The notes under the pieces: model-generated
What the model was told of the DNA's origin: nothing
The model's database searches: none
What the model saw: the letters and a program-made list of their open reading frames with translations, nothing else
Origin: Thalassobius sp965218685
GTDB lineage: Bacteria > Pseudomonadota > Alphaproteobacteria > Rhodobacterales > Rhodobacteraceae
DNA: 64,000 nt
Assembly (NCBI RefSeq): GCF_965218685.1
Contig: NZ_OZ244657.1
Coordinates: forward strand, 372,001 to 436,000
Direction of reading: 5' to 3'
Shown: positions 10,791 through 18,510 of the stretch, piece by piece
How the letters are laid out: each line of letters begins with the position of its first letter
How positions within the stretch are numbered: position 1 is the stretch's first letter
Translations under genes and position numbers: made by a program

Positions 10791-11872
10791 GATGCACCCC
10801 CTTTGAACTGGCCGATGGCATGGGCCACGCGGCGGCAGGCGGGCTCATCCCCAATGGTGATCCGCAGGCAATTCGGCAGGCCATATCCGCCCACCTTTCG
10901 CACGATAAGCCCCTGAGATTTCAGGTATTCGTCACAGGCGCTGGCCTCGGCCTCATCCTTGAACCGCGCCAGAATAAAGTTGGTTTCCGACGGGTCCGAG
11001 GGCACGCCATGCGCCTCTAAAGCCTCGGCCAGCCAAGCGCGCAGACGCGTATTATCCGTCCGGCATTTTTCGGTATAGGCCACGTCACGCACGGCAGCCT
11101 CGGCCGCGGCCAGCTGGGTGTTGGACAGGTTAAAGGGCTGGCGCACGCGGTTCAGCACGTCGATGATCGCACGCGGCGCATAGCCCCAGCCGATCCGCAA
11201 ACCGCCCAGCCCATAGATCTTGGAAAACGTCCGGGTCATGATCACGTTTTCACGGGTTTCCACCAGTTTGGCGCCACCGTCATAACCTTCGACAAATTCG
11301 GCATAAGCGCCATCCAGCACCAGCAACGCGCCCTCGGGCAGGCCATCGGCCAGCCGCGCGCATTCGTCCAGATCAATCATCGTGCCAGTCGGGTTGGCCG
11401 GGTTTGCGATGAACACGATCCGGGTTTTATCAGTACATGCGGCCAGAATGGCGTTAACATCCACAACACGTTCGGCCTCGGGCACCTTGACCGGAGTCGC
11501 ACCGGCCGCATGGGCCAGAATCGGGTACATGGAGAACCCGTGCTCGGTATAAATCACCTCGTCACCGAGGCCAGAGAAGCTCTGGGCGATGAACTGCAAC
11601 ACCTCGTCCGAGCCGACACCGCAGATGACGTTGTCGGGGTCCACGCTGTGAATCTCGCCAATCGCGGCCCGCAATTGGGCGTGATCAGTGGACGGATAGC
11701 GGTGCAATTCGAACGATGCACGCCGCAGCGCCTCGATTGCCACGGGGCTGGGCCCATAGGGGTTTTCATTCGAGCTGAGCTTAACCACATCGCTCACGCC
11801 GTCAACATGGCTGGCACCGCCCACATACAGGGCGATTTCCATGATGCCGGGTTGGGGCGTGATCTTGGTCAT
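10787..11872 (-). CDS. hisC: Histidinol-phosphate / aromatic aminotransferase
   Basis: Fold-type I PLP aminotransferase of 361 aa. The PLP-lysine motif TFSKIYGLGGLRIGWG is present, as are the family N-terminus (LSSNENPYGPSP) and the NPANPTG cofactor motif. HisC converts imidazole-acetol phosphate to histidinol phosphate, and members beside tyrA often also transaminate aromatic keto acids. The tyrA context favours an aromatic role here, by inference. The ATG at 11872 is supported by AAGGAGAC 7 bases upstream. It is the first gene of a three-gene operon with tyrA and the extensin-like gene. Confidence 0.93.
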   Translation of the reverse strand: MTKITPQPGIMEIALYVGGASHVDGVSDVVKLSSNENPYGPSPVAIEALRRASFELHRYPSTDHAQLRAAIGEIHSVDPDNVICGVGSDEVLQFIAQSFSGLGDEVIYTEHGFSMYPILAHAAGATPVKVPEAERVVDVNAILAACTDKTRIVFIANPANPTGTMIDLDECARLADGLPEGALLVLDGAYAEFVEGYDGGAKLVETRENVIMTRTFSKIYGLGGLRIGWGYAPRAIIDVLNRVRQPFNLSNTQLAAAEAAVRDVAYTEKCRTDNTRLRAWLAEALEAHGVPSDPSETNFILARFKDEAEASACDEYLKSQGLIVRKVGGYGLPNCLRITIGDEPACRRVAHAIGQFKGGAS

Positions 11873-11973
11873 GTTCGTGTCTCCTTCGGACCCTCCTTAC
11901 AAAGCCCGCACAGGCAAGGGAAGGTCGAAACCAGAGATTTGAACGCTTGTGTGACGCGAAGGACCCGCCCGGG

Positions 11974-12504
11974 TCAGCGCTTTTTCGTCTGCGCGGCCAG
12001 CCAATCCATCGCGGCCATCAACACGCCCGAGCCGACGAACACCATGTGGATCACCACCAGCCAATACAGCGCCTGTTCATCCAGGGGCTTGTCGGTTTTG
12101 CCAATCTCCATGAACTGCTTCAGCAGATGAATAGCCGAAATCGCCACGATCGAGGCGATCAGCTTCATTTTCAGCCCGCCGAAATCCACGGTGCCCATCC
12201 AGCTGGGCCGATCACCACCGTCATCGATGTCCAGCTTGGACACGAAGTTTTCATAGCCCGAGAACAAGACGATCAGCAGCAGGTTTGCGGCCAGCGAAAG
12301 GTCGATCAGGGTCAGCACAACCAGAATAGCCTTGTCGGCGGTCATGGTCAGAACTTGCGGCGCGTAATAAATCAGCTCGCGGCAGAACACGATGGTCAGC
12401 ATCCCCAAGGACACAACCAGCCCCAGATACATCGGAGCCATCAACCAACGCGAGGCAAACAGCCCCTGTTCGAATTTCCGTTCCAGCGCTGGTTTTTCGG
12501 CCAT
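11974..12504 (-). CDS. YqhA/UPF0114-family (TIGR00645) inner-membrane protein
   Basis: A 176-aa integral membrane protein with about four transmembrane helices (WLMAPMYLGLVVSLGMLTIV, a second around LTLIDLSLAANLLLIVLFSG, a third around LIASIVAISAIHLL, a fourth around VIHMVFVGSGVLMAAMDWL). The family signature regions FASRWLMAPMYLGL and LIDLSLAANLL are intact. The biochemical function is unknown. The ATG at 12504 is preferred over an upstream frame extension because AGGAGAG lies 6-12 bases ahead and family members start near MAEKPALERKFE. The first 69-bp direct repeat begins just 25 bases upstream of this start. Confidence 0.85.
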   Translation of the reverse strand: MAEKPALERKFEQGLFASRWLMAPMYLGLVVSLGMLTIVFCRELIYYAPQVLTMTADKAILVVLTLIDLSLAANLLLIVLFSGYENFVSKLDIDDGGDRPSWMGTVDFGGLKMKLIASIVAISAIHLLKQFMEIGKTDKPLDEQALYWLVVIHMVFVGSGVLMAAMDWLAAQTKKR

Positions 12505-12529
12505 GTCAGCTCTCCTGTCCTGTCGCAGA

Positions 12530-12598
12530 CGCGGTTTAAGCGATGCTGCACCGCCGCGCAATGCGTCAGGGTGTATCCGAAACGATCATTGTCTATGT
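12530..12598 (+). repeat. 69-bp direct repeat, copy 1 (left edge of accessory island)
   Basis: Positions 12530-12598 match 26915-26983 without gaps at a constant offset of 14,385. I count 61 identities in 69 (mismatches at 12531, 12538, 12542, 12561, 12566, 12582, 12585 and 12593). The core GCTGCACCGCCGCGCA and GTGTATCCGA blocks are identical. The remainder of the gap to 12807 has no gene or clear structure. Orientation is the same in both copies, so recombination between them would excise the intervening 14.4 kb. Confidence 0.9.
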
Positions 12599-12807
12599 TT
12601 GTAAAGCGGGGCTCTTCCGACCTTCGCCAAGGCTGCACCGATGACGGCTTTTGTTACGGTCGATGGAAACCCTTGTGGATTCGCAGCCTTTGCCAAATTG
12701 ACCTTGCGGTAGGTCGGTCCCCTCGCCGGACGCTGCAGTCAGAGAGGCCATTGTGTGCTTCCGTTGGTTTAACCAAAGCGTGCGGTCTGTTTGTAATTCA
12801 GAAGGCA

Positions 12808-13713
12808 TTAAGGCCAATCCGCGAAGTTTCCAGATTCAGGGCGGTATCCGTCCATATCAAGTTGGGACGCGTATTTTCGGTAGGCCCCGGGCGACACGCC
12901 TGTGTTTTTCTTAAAAAAGTGACCGAACCGTGAGTCGTCGGCAAACCCGAGCGCGTTGGCAATCTCCTTCACGGATTGTCCTGTGTTTTCCAGTCTTGCC
13001 TTAGCTTCCGCAATCAAGCGTTCATGCACCAGAATCGAAGGTGTCCGCTCCGTGTGACGTTTGCAAATACGGTGGAGCCTGTCGTACTCGACACCCAAAG
13101 CTTCAGCATATTCCGAAACCTTCCAATGGTCACGATAGTGTATTTCGACTAGATGTCGAAAACGCCGCAAAACCTCCGAGCGTTTGGTGTTCTCGTTTTC
13201 CACTTTGGGCGCATGAACGCGAAGAGCAATAATCAGAAGACAACGCAAATAAGCTGACTGCATCATTGGCGATCGGTGGTGCGGAACTTTGGTTTCGAAG
13301 GCAAACCATTCGAAAAGAGATTCTACGTGGGAAAAGCGCGGGTCGATTTTGAGTGCGACCTGAAAAGGTTGCTCGATCATCATGCGTAGGTGGACCGACT
13401 CTGCCTGACTACCGACGGCGTCCAGTATGAGCGTATCGCTGATACCAAGGACTTTGGCACTGGCGCCTGGAGCCAGCGTAATTCTTGGAAACTGCATGCT
13501 TGGCCAAAAGCACAATGCGGGCCCGGGAACTTCCTGGCCATCGTCACCGACTTGCAGCTTTCCGCGTTCCAGTTGGAGCAAGGTGGCAAAGTCTTCCGAG
13601 AATCTGCGTCGAAGGGTTCTTGGCTTTAGCGCTTCTCGCTCAACCTGGCAGATCGCGTACGGGGATGTTGCCGAATTATGCAATTTTTTCACAATCCATA
13701 TCCAGAATTTCAC
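12808..13713 (-). CDS. AraC-family transcriptional regulator
   Basis: About 301 aa with an N-terminal sensing region resembling a cupin ligand-binding domain and a C-terminal AraC/XylS double helix-turn-helix (about residues 195-290). The second recognition helix region reads IANALGFADDSRFGHFFKKNTG followed by SPGAYRK, the family signature. It is divergent from the aldehyde dehydrogenase gene and probably controls that cluster. The start is uncertain: the frame opens at a GTG (13713), with another GTG at 13692, and neither has a good ribosome site. An imperfect 15-bp direct repeat lies across this start region and in front of the divergent gene. Confidence 0.85.
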   Translation of the reverse strand: MKFWIWIVKKLHNSATSPYAICQVEREALKPRTLRRRFSEDFATLLQLERGKLQVGDDGQEVPGPALCFWPSMQFPRITLAPGASAKVLGISDTLILDAVGSQAESVHLRMMIEQPFQVALKIDPRFSHVESLFEWFAFETKVPHHRSPMMQSAYLRCLLIIALRVHAPKVENENTKRSEVLRRFRHLVEIHYRDHWKVSEYAEALGVEYDRLHRICKRHTERTPSILVHERLIAEAKARLENTGQSVKEIANALGFADDSRFGHFFKKNTGVSPGAYRKYASQLDMDGYRPESGNFADWP

Positions 13714-13756
13714 ATTTATCGCACAGTCTCATCTCGCTAGCTTTTTCACAAGCCAT
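13685..13756. promoter_or_regulatory. Direct repeat pair, candidate AraC operator
   Basis: TTTTTCACAA-T-CCAT at 13685-13699 and TTTTTCACAA-G-CCAT at 13742-13756 form a 15-bp direct repeat with one mismatch, 57 bp apart. They lie in the gap between the divergent AraC and aldehyde dehydrogenase genes. AraC-family proteins commonly bind direct repeats. The second copy ends 20 bases before the dehydrogenase ATG. Function is inferred. Confidence 0.4.
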
Positions 13757-13776
13757 CTGTGTTTTGAGGAGGGAAC

Positions 13777-15192
13777 ATGGACATTGCGGCCAGTGAAATA
13801 GTCAGATTCAAGCCAGTGGAACTTGGTCTGCAGGGGCCCGATGACCTTGCGCAATCATGCGAGGTTCGGGAGCGGATGACGACGGCTTGTCCAGCGATGC
13901 TTGCCGAATGTGCCGCCGCTTTTGAACCATGGTCGAAAGGCACACCACGAGAACGTGCGGCGTGCCTCGAAAGCCTTGCTGACGAGCTCGAAAAATCCCG
14001 TGACATCCTCTGTGAGACAATGCTCGACGAGATCGGAGCAACGGCCGCCTGGGCCAACCACAACGTCTCTCTGGCCGCAAAAACCCTCAGAGAAACAGCC
14101 ACCTATGCAGACACGATCTCTCAAGGCCCCGAGGTTATCCCAAACCTCGACGTGCGCAGCTATGTGGTCAACGACCCGCTGGGTGTCTGTCTGGCAATCA
14201 CGCCGTGGAATGCACCGCTCATTTTGGGGGCACGCGCAATCGCAATGGCTCTGCTGTGCGGAAACACGGTTCTTTTGAAGGGCAATGAGCTTTCGCCCAA
14301 ATGCTATCAACTCTTCGGAGACGCAATCGAACGGTCCGCGTTACCCGACAAGGTCGTGAACCTGTTTCTTTGCGCGACTGACGTTGGTGAAGCCGTGGTC
14401 GATATGCTGATCGCGTCCCCAGTCGTGCGTCATATCAGTTTCACCGGGTCCACACGCGTTGGGAGGCGCGTGGCGGAGATCAGTGCACGACATCTCAAGC
14501 GCCCTTTGCTTGAGCTCGGCGGACAGGCATCGATGATTGTGCTTGGGGACGCCGATCTCGAATTGGCGGCACAAGCCGTAGTAGAAGGTGGCTTTCTCAA
14601 TCAGGGCCAGATTTGCATGTCCACAGAGCGTCTCATCGTTGACGCACCAATTGCTGACACGTTTATTGCCATGGTTGAGAAATTACGATCCGGTTTAACC
14701 GTAGGGGATCCACGGCAAGCGAGCACCGATCTTGGGCCTCTTATAAACGCGGAGTCTGCACAGCGGCTTTCGGGTCTTGTGAGCGACGCGGTCTCTAAAG
14801 GCGCAAAGGTTGTTGGCGGCGCAGGTGTTGACGGCGCTTATTTCGAACCGACCCTAATCGACCATGTCGAACCAGAAATGCGCCTCTTTCAGGAAGAGGT
14901 GTTCGGGCCGGTATTGTCGGTAACGCGGATCAACAGCGCTGACGAAGCAATCACTATCGCAAACGACAGCGGCTACGGTTTGGCCGCCTCAATTTTCACG
15001 GCAAATCTCGAAGAAGCGCGGCGGATCGCGTCGCAGCTCGAAACGGGGATTTGTCACATCAACCGATCGACCGTCGATGACGACCCGCACGCCCCGTTCG
15101 GGGGGATGAAAGACAGCGGGTATGGGCGCTTTGGTGGACGATGGGCCATTGATGAATTCACCAACCAACGTTGGTTTACAGAACGCATCTAG
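13777..15192 (+). CDS. Aldehyde dehydrogenase (salicylaldehyde/vanillin-type)
   Basis: NAD(P)-dependent aldehyde dehydrogenase of 471 aa. The catalytic Cys lies in NQGQICMSTER and the general-base Glu in LLELGGQAS. Note Gln where ELGGK is usual in this family. The cofactor-fold motif FTGSTRVGRRVAE and the C-terminal PFGGMKDSGYGRFGG are present. GQICMSTER resembles benzaldehyde, salicylaldehyde and vanillin dehydrogenases, so an aromatic aldehyde is the likely substrate, but this is inferred. The ATG at 13777 has GAGGAGGG 4-11 bases upstream. It is first in a probable operon with two SDR genes and divergent from the AraC gene. Codon use looks less GC-biased than in the flanking housekeeping genes. 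Confidence 0.9.
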   Translation: MDIAASEIVRFKPVELGLQGPDDLAQSCEVRERMTTACPAMLAECAAAFEPWSKGTPRERAACLESLADELEKSRDILCETMLDEIGATAAWANHNVSLAAKTLRETATYADTISQGPEVIPNLDVRSYVVNDPLGVCLAITPWNAPLILGARAIAMALLCGNTVLLKGNELSPKCYQLFGDAIERSALPDKVVNLFLCATDVGEAVVDMLIASPVVRHISFTGSTRVGRRVAEISARHLKRPLLELGGQASMIVLGDADLELAAQAVVEGGFLNQGQICMSTERLIVDAPIADTFIAMVEKLRSGLTVGDPRQASTDLGPLINAESAQRLSGLVSDAVSKGAKVVGGAGVDGAYFEPTLIDHVEPEMRLFQEEVFGPVLSVTRINSADEAITIANDSGYGLAASIFTANLEEARRIASQLETGICHINRSTVDDDPHAPFGGMKDSGYGRFGGRWAIDEFTNQRWFTERI

Positions 15193-15335
15193 GCGCTACC
15201 CGCTCTCAAACTTCAACAAAAAGTCGCTTCTTTGAACTCGCCTTTGGGCGGGACGGGGACAGTGCGTTCTGCGCACTGGTCTTGGCGACACCGGTTCAAC
15301 CACTCAACACACCAGCTCACGCTCAGGGAGGAAAA

Positions 15336-16121
15336 ATGCTTCAAGGAAAGAACATTGTAGTCACCGGCGCCGCTTCAGGCATTGGGAAGCGCACAGCCGA
15401 ACTCGCACATACAATGGGTGCGAACGTTTTCAGCATTGATCGTGATACCCCAAGAAATTCGGTCGGCCACTTCATCCAAGGAGATCTTGGAACTGAAGGA
15501 GGGGTCGCCGCCATCCTCGACCAACTGCCTGCGGGTCTCGATGCGCTGGCCAACGTCGCAGGGCTTTCGGGAACACCAGGCGCGGTCCCGACAATTGCGG
15601 TGAACTTCCTCGGCTTGAGAGCGCTTTCGCTCGGAGTGGTCGCGAAAATGAACCAACGCGGTGCGATCATCAATGTCGCTTCCATCGCGGGCTTCGGCTG
15701 GCGACCCAACCTCGAAAAGGTCAAAGCAGCCGTTGCCGCGGAAGGGTTCCCTGATCCAGCCGCGTTCTGCACCGATCACGAGATCACAGATGAAAACTCC
15801 TACCCCTCGTCCAAGGAACTCTTGCTGCTTTGGACCTATCAAGCCGCGCATCTCGATGTCTTCAAATCGAAGAACATCCGCGTGAACGCGGTGAGTCCCG
15901 GCCCGGTCGAAACCCCCATACTCGAACAATTCCGCAACGTCTTGGGGGACGCACGTGTCAACAGTGACATCGATCGTGTCGGACGTGCGGGCACAGCAGA
16001 CGACATCGCACCGACAATCGCATTTCTGGCTTCGGATATGGCGCGATGGGTCAACGGCACAAACATCGCCTGCGATGGCGGGCTTGAAGCCTCGGTCATG
16101 GCAGAAGTCATGGGTTTTTAA
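15336..16121 (+). CDS. SDR oxidoreductase, coniferyl-alcohol / 3-alpha-HSD-like
   Basis: Classical short-chain dehydrogenase of 261 aa with cofactor motif TGAASGIG near the N-terminus. The catalytic Ser is in NVASIAGFGW and the Tyr-x3-Lys in YPSSK, followed by KELLLLW. The long insertion before the Tyr and the C-terminal WVNGTNIACDGGLEAS resemble coniferyl-alcohol dehydrogenase (CalA) and 3-alpha-hydroxysteroid dehydrogenase relatives. Together with the upstream aldehyde dehydrogenase this suggests alcohol-to-aldehyde-to-acid oxidation of an aromatic compound, by inference. The ATG at 15336 follows GGGAGGAAAA; the frame extends upstream to 15171 without support. Its stop is followed, in the same frame, by the remnant of another aldehyde dehydrogenase. 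Confidence 0.85.
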   Translation: MLQGKNIVVTGAASGIGKRTAELAHTMGANVFSIDRDTPRNSVGHFIQGDLGTEGGVAAILDQLPAGLDALANVAGLSGTPGAVPTIAVNFLGLRALSLGVVAKMNQRGAIINVASIAGFGWRPNLEKVKAAVAAEGFPDPAAFCTDHEITDENSYPSSKELLLLWTYQAAHLDVFKSKNIRVNAVSPGPVETPILEQFRNVLGDARVNSDIDRVGRAGTADDIAPTIAFLASDMARWVNGTNIACDGGLEASVMAEVMGF

Positions 16122-16265
16122 GGACAAATCGATGAAGCTCAAATGCCTTTCGGCGGCGTCAAAGAGAGTGGCTACGGCCGTTTCGGCGGCAAGGCGGCAA
16201 TCGACGCATTCACCACACAACGCTGGGTCACGATCGAGAACCCCAAGCAACACTATCCGTTCTAA
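16122..16265 (+). pseudogene. C-terminal remnant of a second aldehyde dehydrogenase
   Basis: Directly after the SDR stop codon, and in the same frame, the sequence translates as GQIDEAQMPFGGVKESGYG (first residues), continuing RFGGKAAIDAFTTQRWVT, then a short tail ending HYPF and a TAA at 16263-16265. This is the conserved C-terminal end of vanillin/salicylaldehyde-type aldehyde dehydrogenases. The other 90% of the gene is missing. It is not a duplicate of the intact neighbour, which reads APFGGMKDSGYGRFGGRWAI at the same place. No start codon or ribosome site serves it. It marks a past deletion or recombination that brought the SDR gene up against the tail of a lost dehydrogenase. Confidence 0.85.
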
Positions 16266-16435
16266 GTGCGATGCACATCCAAGAGCGCAAGAGTTTGTGG
16301 AGCACGGTATCGCCGCAAGAACAAGCGGCCACCGCGGCCACGAAATCGGGGAGCTCAACGTGGTTGGGCTTACCGGGCATTGGCTCGCTACGGGCCACAT
16401 TCACACAGTTTATCAACCAACTAGGGAGAGAAAAA

Positions 16436-17230
16436 ATGACAGGACGTCTAGAAGGAAAGGTCGTTTTGCTGACCGGCGCAGGAGGAGGCCTCGGGTCTGC
16501 TCAAGCCAAACTGATGGCAAAAGAGGGGGCGACGCTTATGCTGGCCAACTTGCCCGAAGACCCCGTTGTCGCGGAAGGGAAAGCTGCAAATTGCCTCTGG
16601 GAAAACGCTCAGAACACAGCAAAGAGCATTCGTGATGCAGGCGGCAAAGCGGAGGTTGTGGCGCTTGATGTGACCAGTGAATCGCAATGGGCAAACGCCG
16701 TTGCGCAAACAGTGGATCGCTTCGGGAAGCTCGATGTGCTGGTCAACAACGCTGGCATCTATTATCACGCTGGCTTGCTGGATCACACGATCGACAAGTT
16801 CCAGCAAATAGTCGGTGTGAACCAGCTTGGGGTTCTGCTGGGCATGAAAGCGGCCGTTCCTGCAATGAAGGAAAACGGTGGCGGTTCCATCATTAACTTC
16901 GCCTCAATCTATGGCATCGCGGGTGCGGGCGTGTCGACGGCTTATCAATCAACCAAAGGCGCCGTGCGATTGATGACCAAGTCTGCGGCATTGGAGTTTG
17001 TCGGAGACAACATCCGCATCAACGCTATCTGCCCAGGTATGTTCGACACCAACCTGTTCGAAAGCTCGGTACCCAAAGAGGCATGGGGGCCGTTGGTCGA
17101 TCTTGTGCCGATGAAGCGTTTCGGAAAACCCGAGGAGATCGCCTACGGCACGGTGTTCCTTGCGTCAGATGAAAGCTCGTTCATGACCGGCTCCGATCTT
17201 GTCATCGATGGTGGCTATACCTGCCCATAA
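16436..17230 (+). CDS. SDR-family NAD(P)-dependent oxidoreductase
   Basis: Classical short-chain dehydrogenase of 264 aa. The cofactor motif TGAGGGLG follows the N-terminal GKVVLL strand, then LVNNAG, catalytic Ser in NFASIYG, YQSTK (catalytic Tyr and Lys) and a C-terminal SDLVIDGGYTCP. The substrate is unknown. It resembles 3-oxoacyl-ACP-reductase-like and 3-alpha/20-beta steroid-type SDRs. The ATG at 16436 has AGGGAGAG just upstream; an open extension to 16271 is not supported. It lies 170 bases after the aldehyde dehydrogenase remnant and is probably the last gene of the AraC-linked cluster, being followed by a strong hairpin at 17241-17267. Confidence 0.88.
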   Translation: MTGRLEGKVVLLTGAGGGLGSAQAKLMAKEGATLMLANLPEDPVVAEGKAANCLWENAQNTAKSIRDAGGKAEVVALDVTSESQWANAVAQTVDRFGKLDVLVNNAGIYYHAGLLDHTIDKFQQIVGVNQLGVLLGMKAAVPAMKENGGGSIINFASIYGIAGAGVSTAYQSTKGAVRLMTKSAALEFVGDNIRINAICPGMFDTNLFESSVPKEAWGPLVDLVPMKRFGKPEEIAYGTVFLASDESSFMTGSDLVIDGGYTCP

Positions 17231-17240
17231 TGAACCACGT

Positions 17241-17267
17241 GCCCTCGCCCGATTTGCGGGCGGGGGC
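17241..17267 (+). terminator. Hairpin after the SDR gene, possible terminator
   Basis: GCCCTCGCCCG (17241-17251) pairs with CGGGCGGGGGC (17257-17267) around an ATTTG loop, giving an 11-bp stem with one wobble. It starts 10 bases after the SDR stop. No T-run follows, so it may be a rho-assisted or mRNA-stabilising structure. Apart from a possible small ORF, the rest of 17231-17794 shows nothing recognisable. Confidence 0.5.
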
Positions 17268-17473
17268 AACGGCCGCTCTCCAGCGAATATGCCTTCTTGC
17301 TTTGGCGAAGCGCCAATTGGCCGCCATTTTGCACCACCTAGACTCAGGAAAACCCCGTACCAAGCACACCTGCGCAAGGTCAGCAACGACGCACTATGTT
17401 GCTATCGCATACCCAGTCCTCGAACAGCAGCTCTGAAGGCCCACAAGCCAACGGACGAACCGTTGACCCTACC

Positions 17474-17629
17474 ATGCTCCCCGATATCGAAGCTTTCGAA
17501 GAAAGGGCTGCCATTGCTGAATACGATGGAGGATTGCCAAGAAAGAATTCGGAGGATCTGGCAGCGAAGGGGCAAGAATACTGGGCTTGGCTAGCTGAGT
17601 ACGTGGTCAGGGAACGACTTCCATCATGA
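17474..17629 (+). CDS. Small hypothetical protein (about 51 aa)
   Basis: The frame runs from 17396 to 17629; the ATG at 17474 gives a 51-aa acidic protein beginning MLPDIEAFEERAAIAEYDGG and containing LAAKGQEYWAWL. The stretch FEERAAIAEYDGG with a following LAA segment resembles short proteins I recall from alphaproteobacterial mobile DNA, but I cannot name a family. No good ribosome site precedes 17474. It lies alone between the SDR gene and the convergent tetR gene. It may be a real small gene or a fragment of one. Confidence 0.35.
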   Translation: MLPDIEAFEERAAIAEYDGGLPRKNSEDLAAKGQEYWAWLAEYVVRERLPS

Positions 17630-17794
17630 ACAACACTCCGTCCGGGCGAAAGCTCGGGCGGGGACCTTCCGCGTTTTATATCGACGACGGGAGTGCAGGA
17701 CATTGTTGCCGATGAGCGAATTGTTGTGAATGTCTGCAATGAGTTTGGCGCAGACAAAAAAATCGCGTCTAAAAATTCTTAGAATCTCGCGCGC

Positions 17795-18415
17795 TTAGCT
17801 GTGTGAATGCCTTGTCACGAAATTCCGTACATCCATTTGGTTAGGCTGAACGCTGGCGAAAAGTTCCACATAGTGCTGCACCCGCTCAAGCCTTTCGTTT
17901 GAGTCTTCTGCGACTTCCATCGAAATATAGCCAATCTGTGTGTAAATAAGCGTCATACCCCGCACTATTGCCTGCTCCTCCGAATAGCCGAACCGCGAGA
18001 ACATTTGCCTGACCGCGTCGATTCGAGTTTTGTCTGCTTGATCCAGGCGTTCCTTGAGTTTCACGTCAACGCGTGCCCAGTTGCGAATTGCTAGATCAAG
18101 CCTTGAATCGAAAAGCGTTGGGTCCAGCCAGCAGTCCATCACGTTGAAGAGTGCTTCGCAGATATTGCTCGCTTCAGCATTACATCGAGCAACGAGATTG
18201 CCGGTGTTCATGTTCTCCCAACGCTCGATCACCGCAGCGTGCAATTCATTTAAATCTTTGAAGAACCAATAGAATCCTGTGCGGGTCATGTTCAGGCGCC
18301 TTGCTAACGGCATCACCTTCACAGCGTCGATCCCGTCCGTAAGCAAAAGCTCATAGGCCGCATCGAGCCATAGTTCGCGCGAACCACGCGGGCGTTTCTC
18401 GGATGTCTCATTCAT
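17795..18415 (-). CDS. TetR/AcrR-family transcriptional regulator
   Basis: A 206-aa repressor-type protein. The N-terminal helix-turn-helix lies at about residues 10-55 (AAYELLLTDGIDAVKVMPLARRL then NMTRTGFYWFFKD), the usual TetR arrangement with the recognition helix at TRTGFYWFF. The C-terminal ligand domain is not assignable. It is divergent from the flavin oxidoreductase gene, and a perfect inverted repeat lies between them. The ATG at 18415 is preferred; a GTG at 18421 is also in frame. Neither has a ribosome site. A promoter-like TATTTT at 18428-18423 would place the transcript start at about the ATG, suggesting leaderless translation. Confidence 0.88.
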   Translation of the reverse strand: MNETSEKRPRGSRELWLDAAYELLLTDGIDAVKVMPLARRLNMTRTGFYWFFKDLNELHAAVIERWENMNTGNLVARCNAEASNICEALFNVMDCWLDPTLFDSRLDLAIRNWARVDVKLKERLDQADKTRIDAVRQMFSRFGYSEEQAIVRGMTLIYTQIGYISMEVAEDSNERLERVQHYVELFASVQPNQMDVRNFVTRHSHS

Positions 18416-18433
18416 CGCCACAAAAATACATCG

Positions 18434-18464
18434 CTTGACACATCTGTCAAGTATCGCGTAGCTA
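18434..18464. promoter_or_regulatory. TetR operator overlapping divergent promoters
   Basis: CTTGACA (18434-18440), CATC, TGTCAAG (18445-18451) is a perfect 7-bp inverted repeat. Each arm contains a TTGACA -35 hexamer, one per strand. Rightward, TAGCTA at 18459-18464 is a possible -10 (spacing 18). Leftward, TATTTT at 18428-18423 is a possible -10 (spacing 16). A repressor bound here would block both genes. Confidence 0.65.
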
Positions 18465-18510
18465 TCACTTTACACCTATGTCAAGTCCACCATCTCAGGA
18501 TGTTCCAATG

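Noticed and set aside
12530..12598. The 69-bp repeats as att sites of the IS91-linked tyrosine recombinase
   Set aside because: The recombinase is part of a common IS91-type unit located far inside the island, and neither repeat lies at a tRNA or shows core-type inverted arms, so the link is unsupported.
17380..17757. 125-aa minus-strand open frame in the gap after the SDR gene
   Set aside because: Serine-rich, no motif, no ribosome site, and overlaps the more protein-like plus-strand frame.
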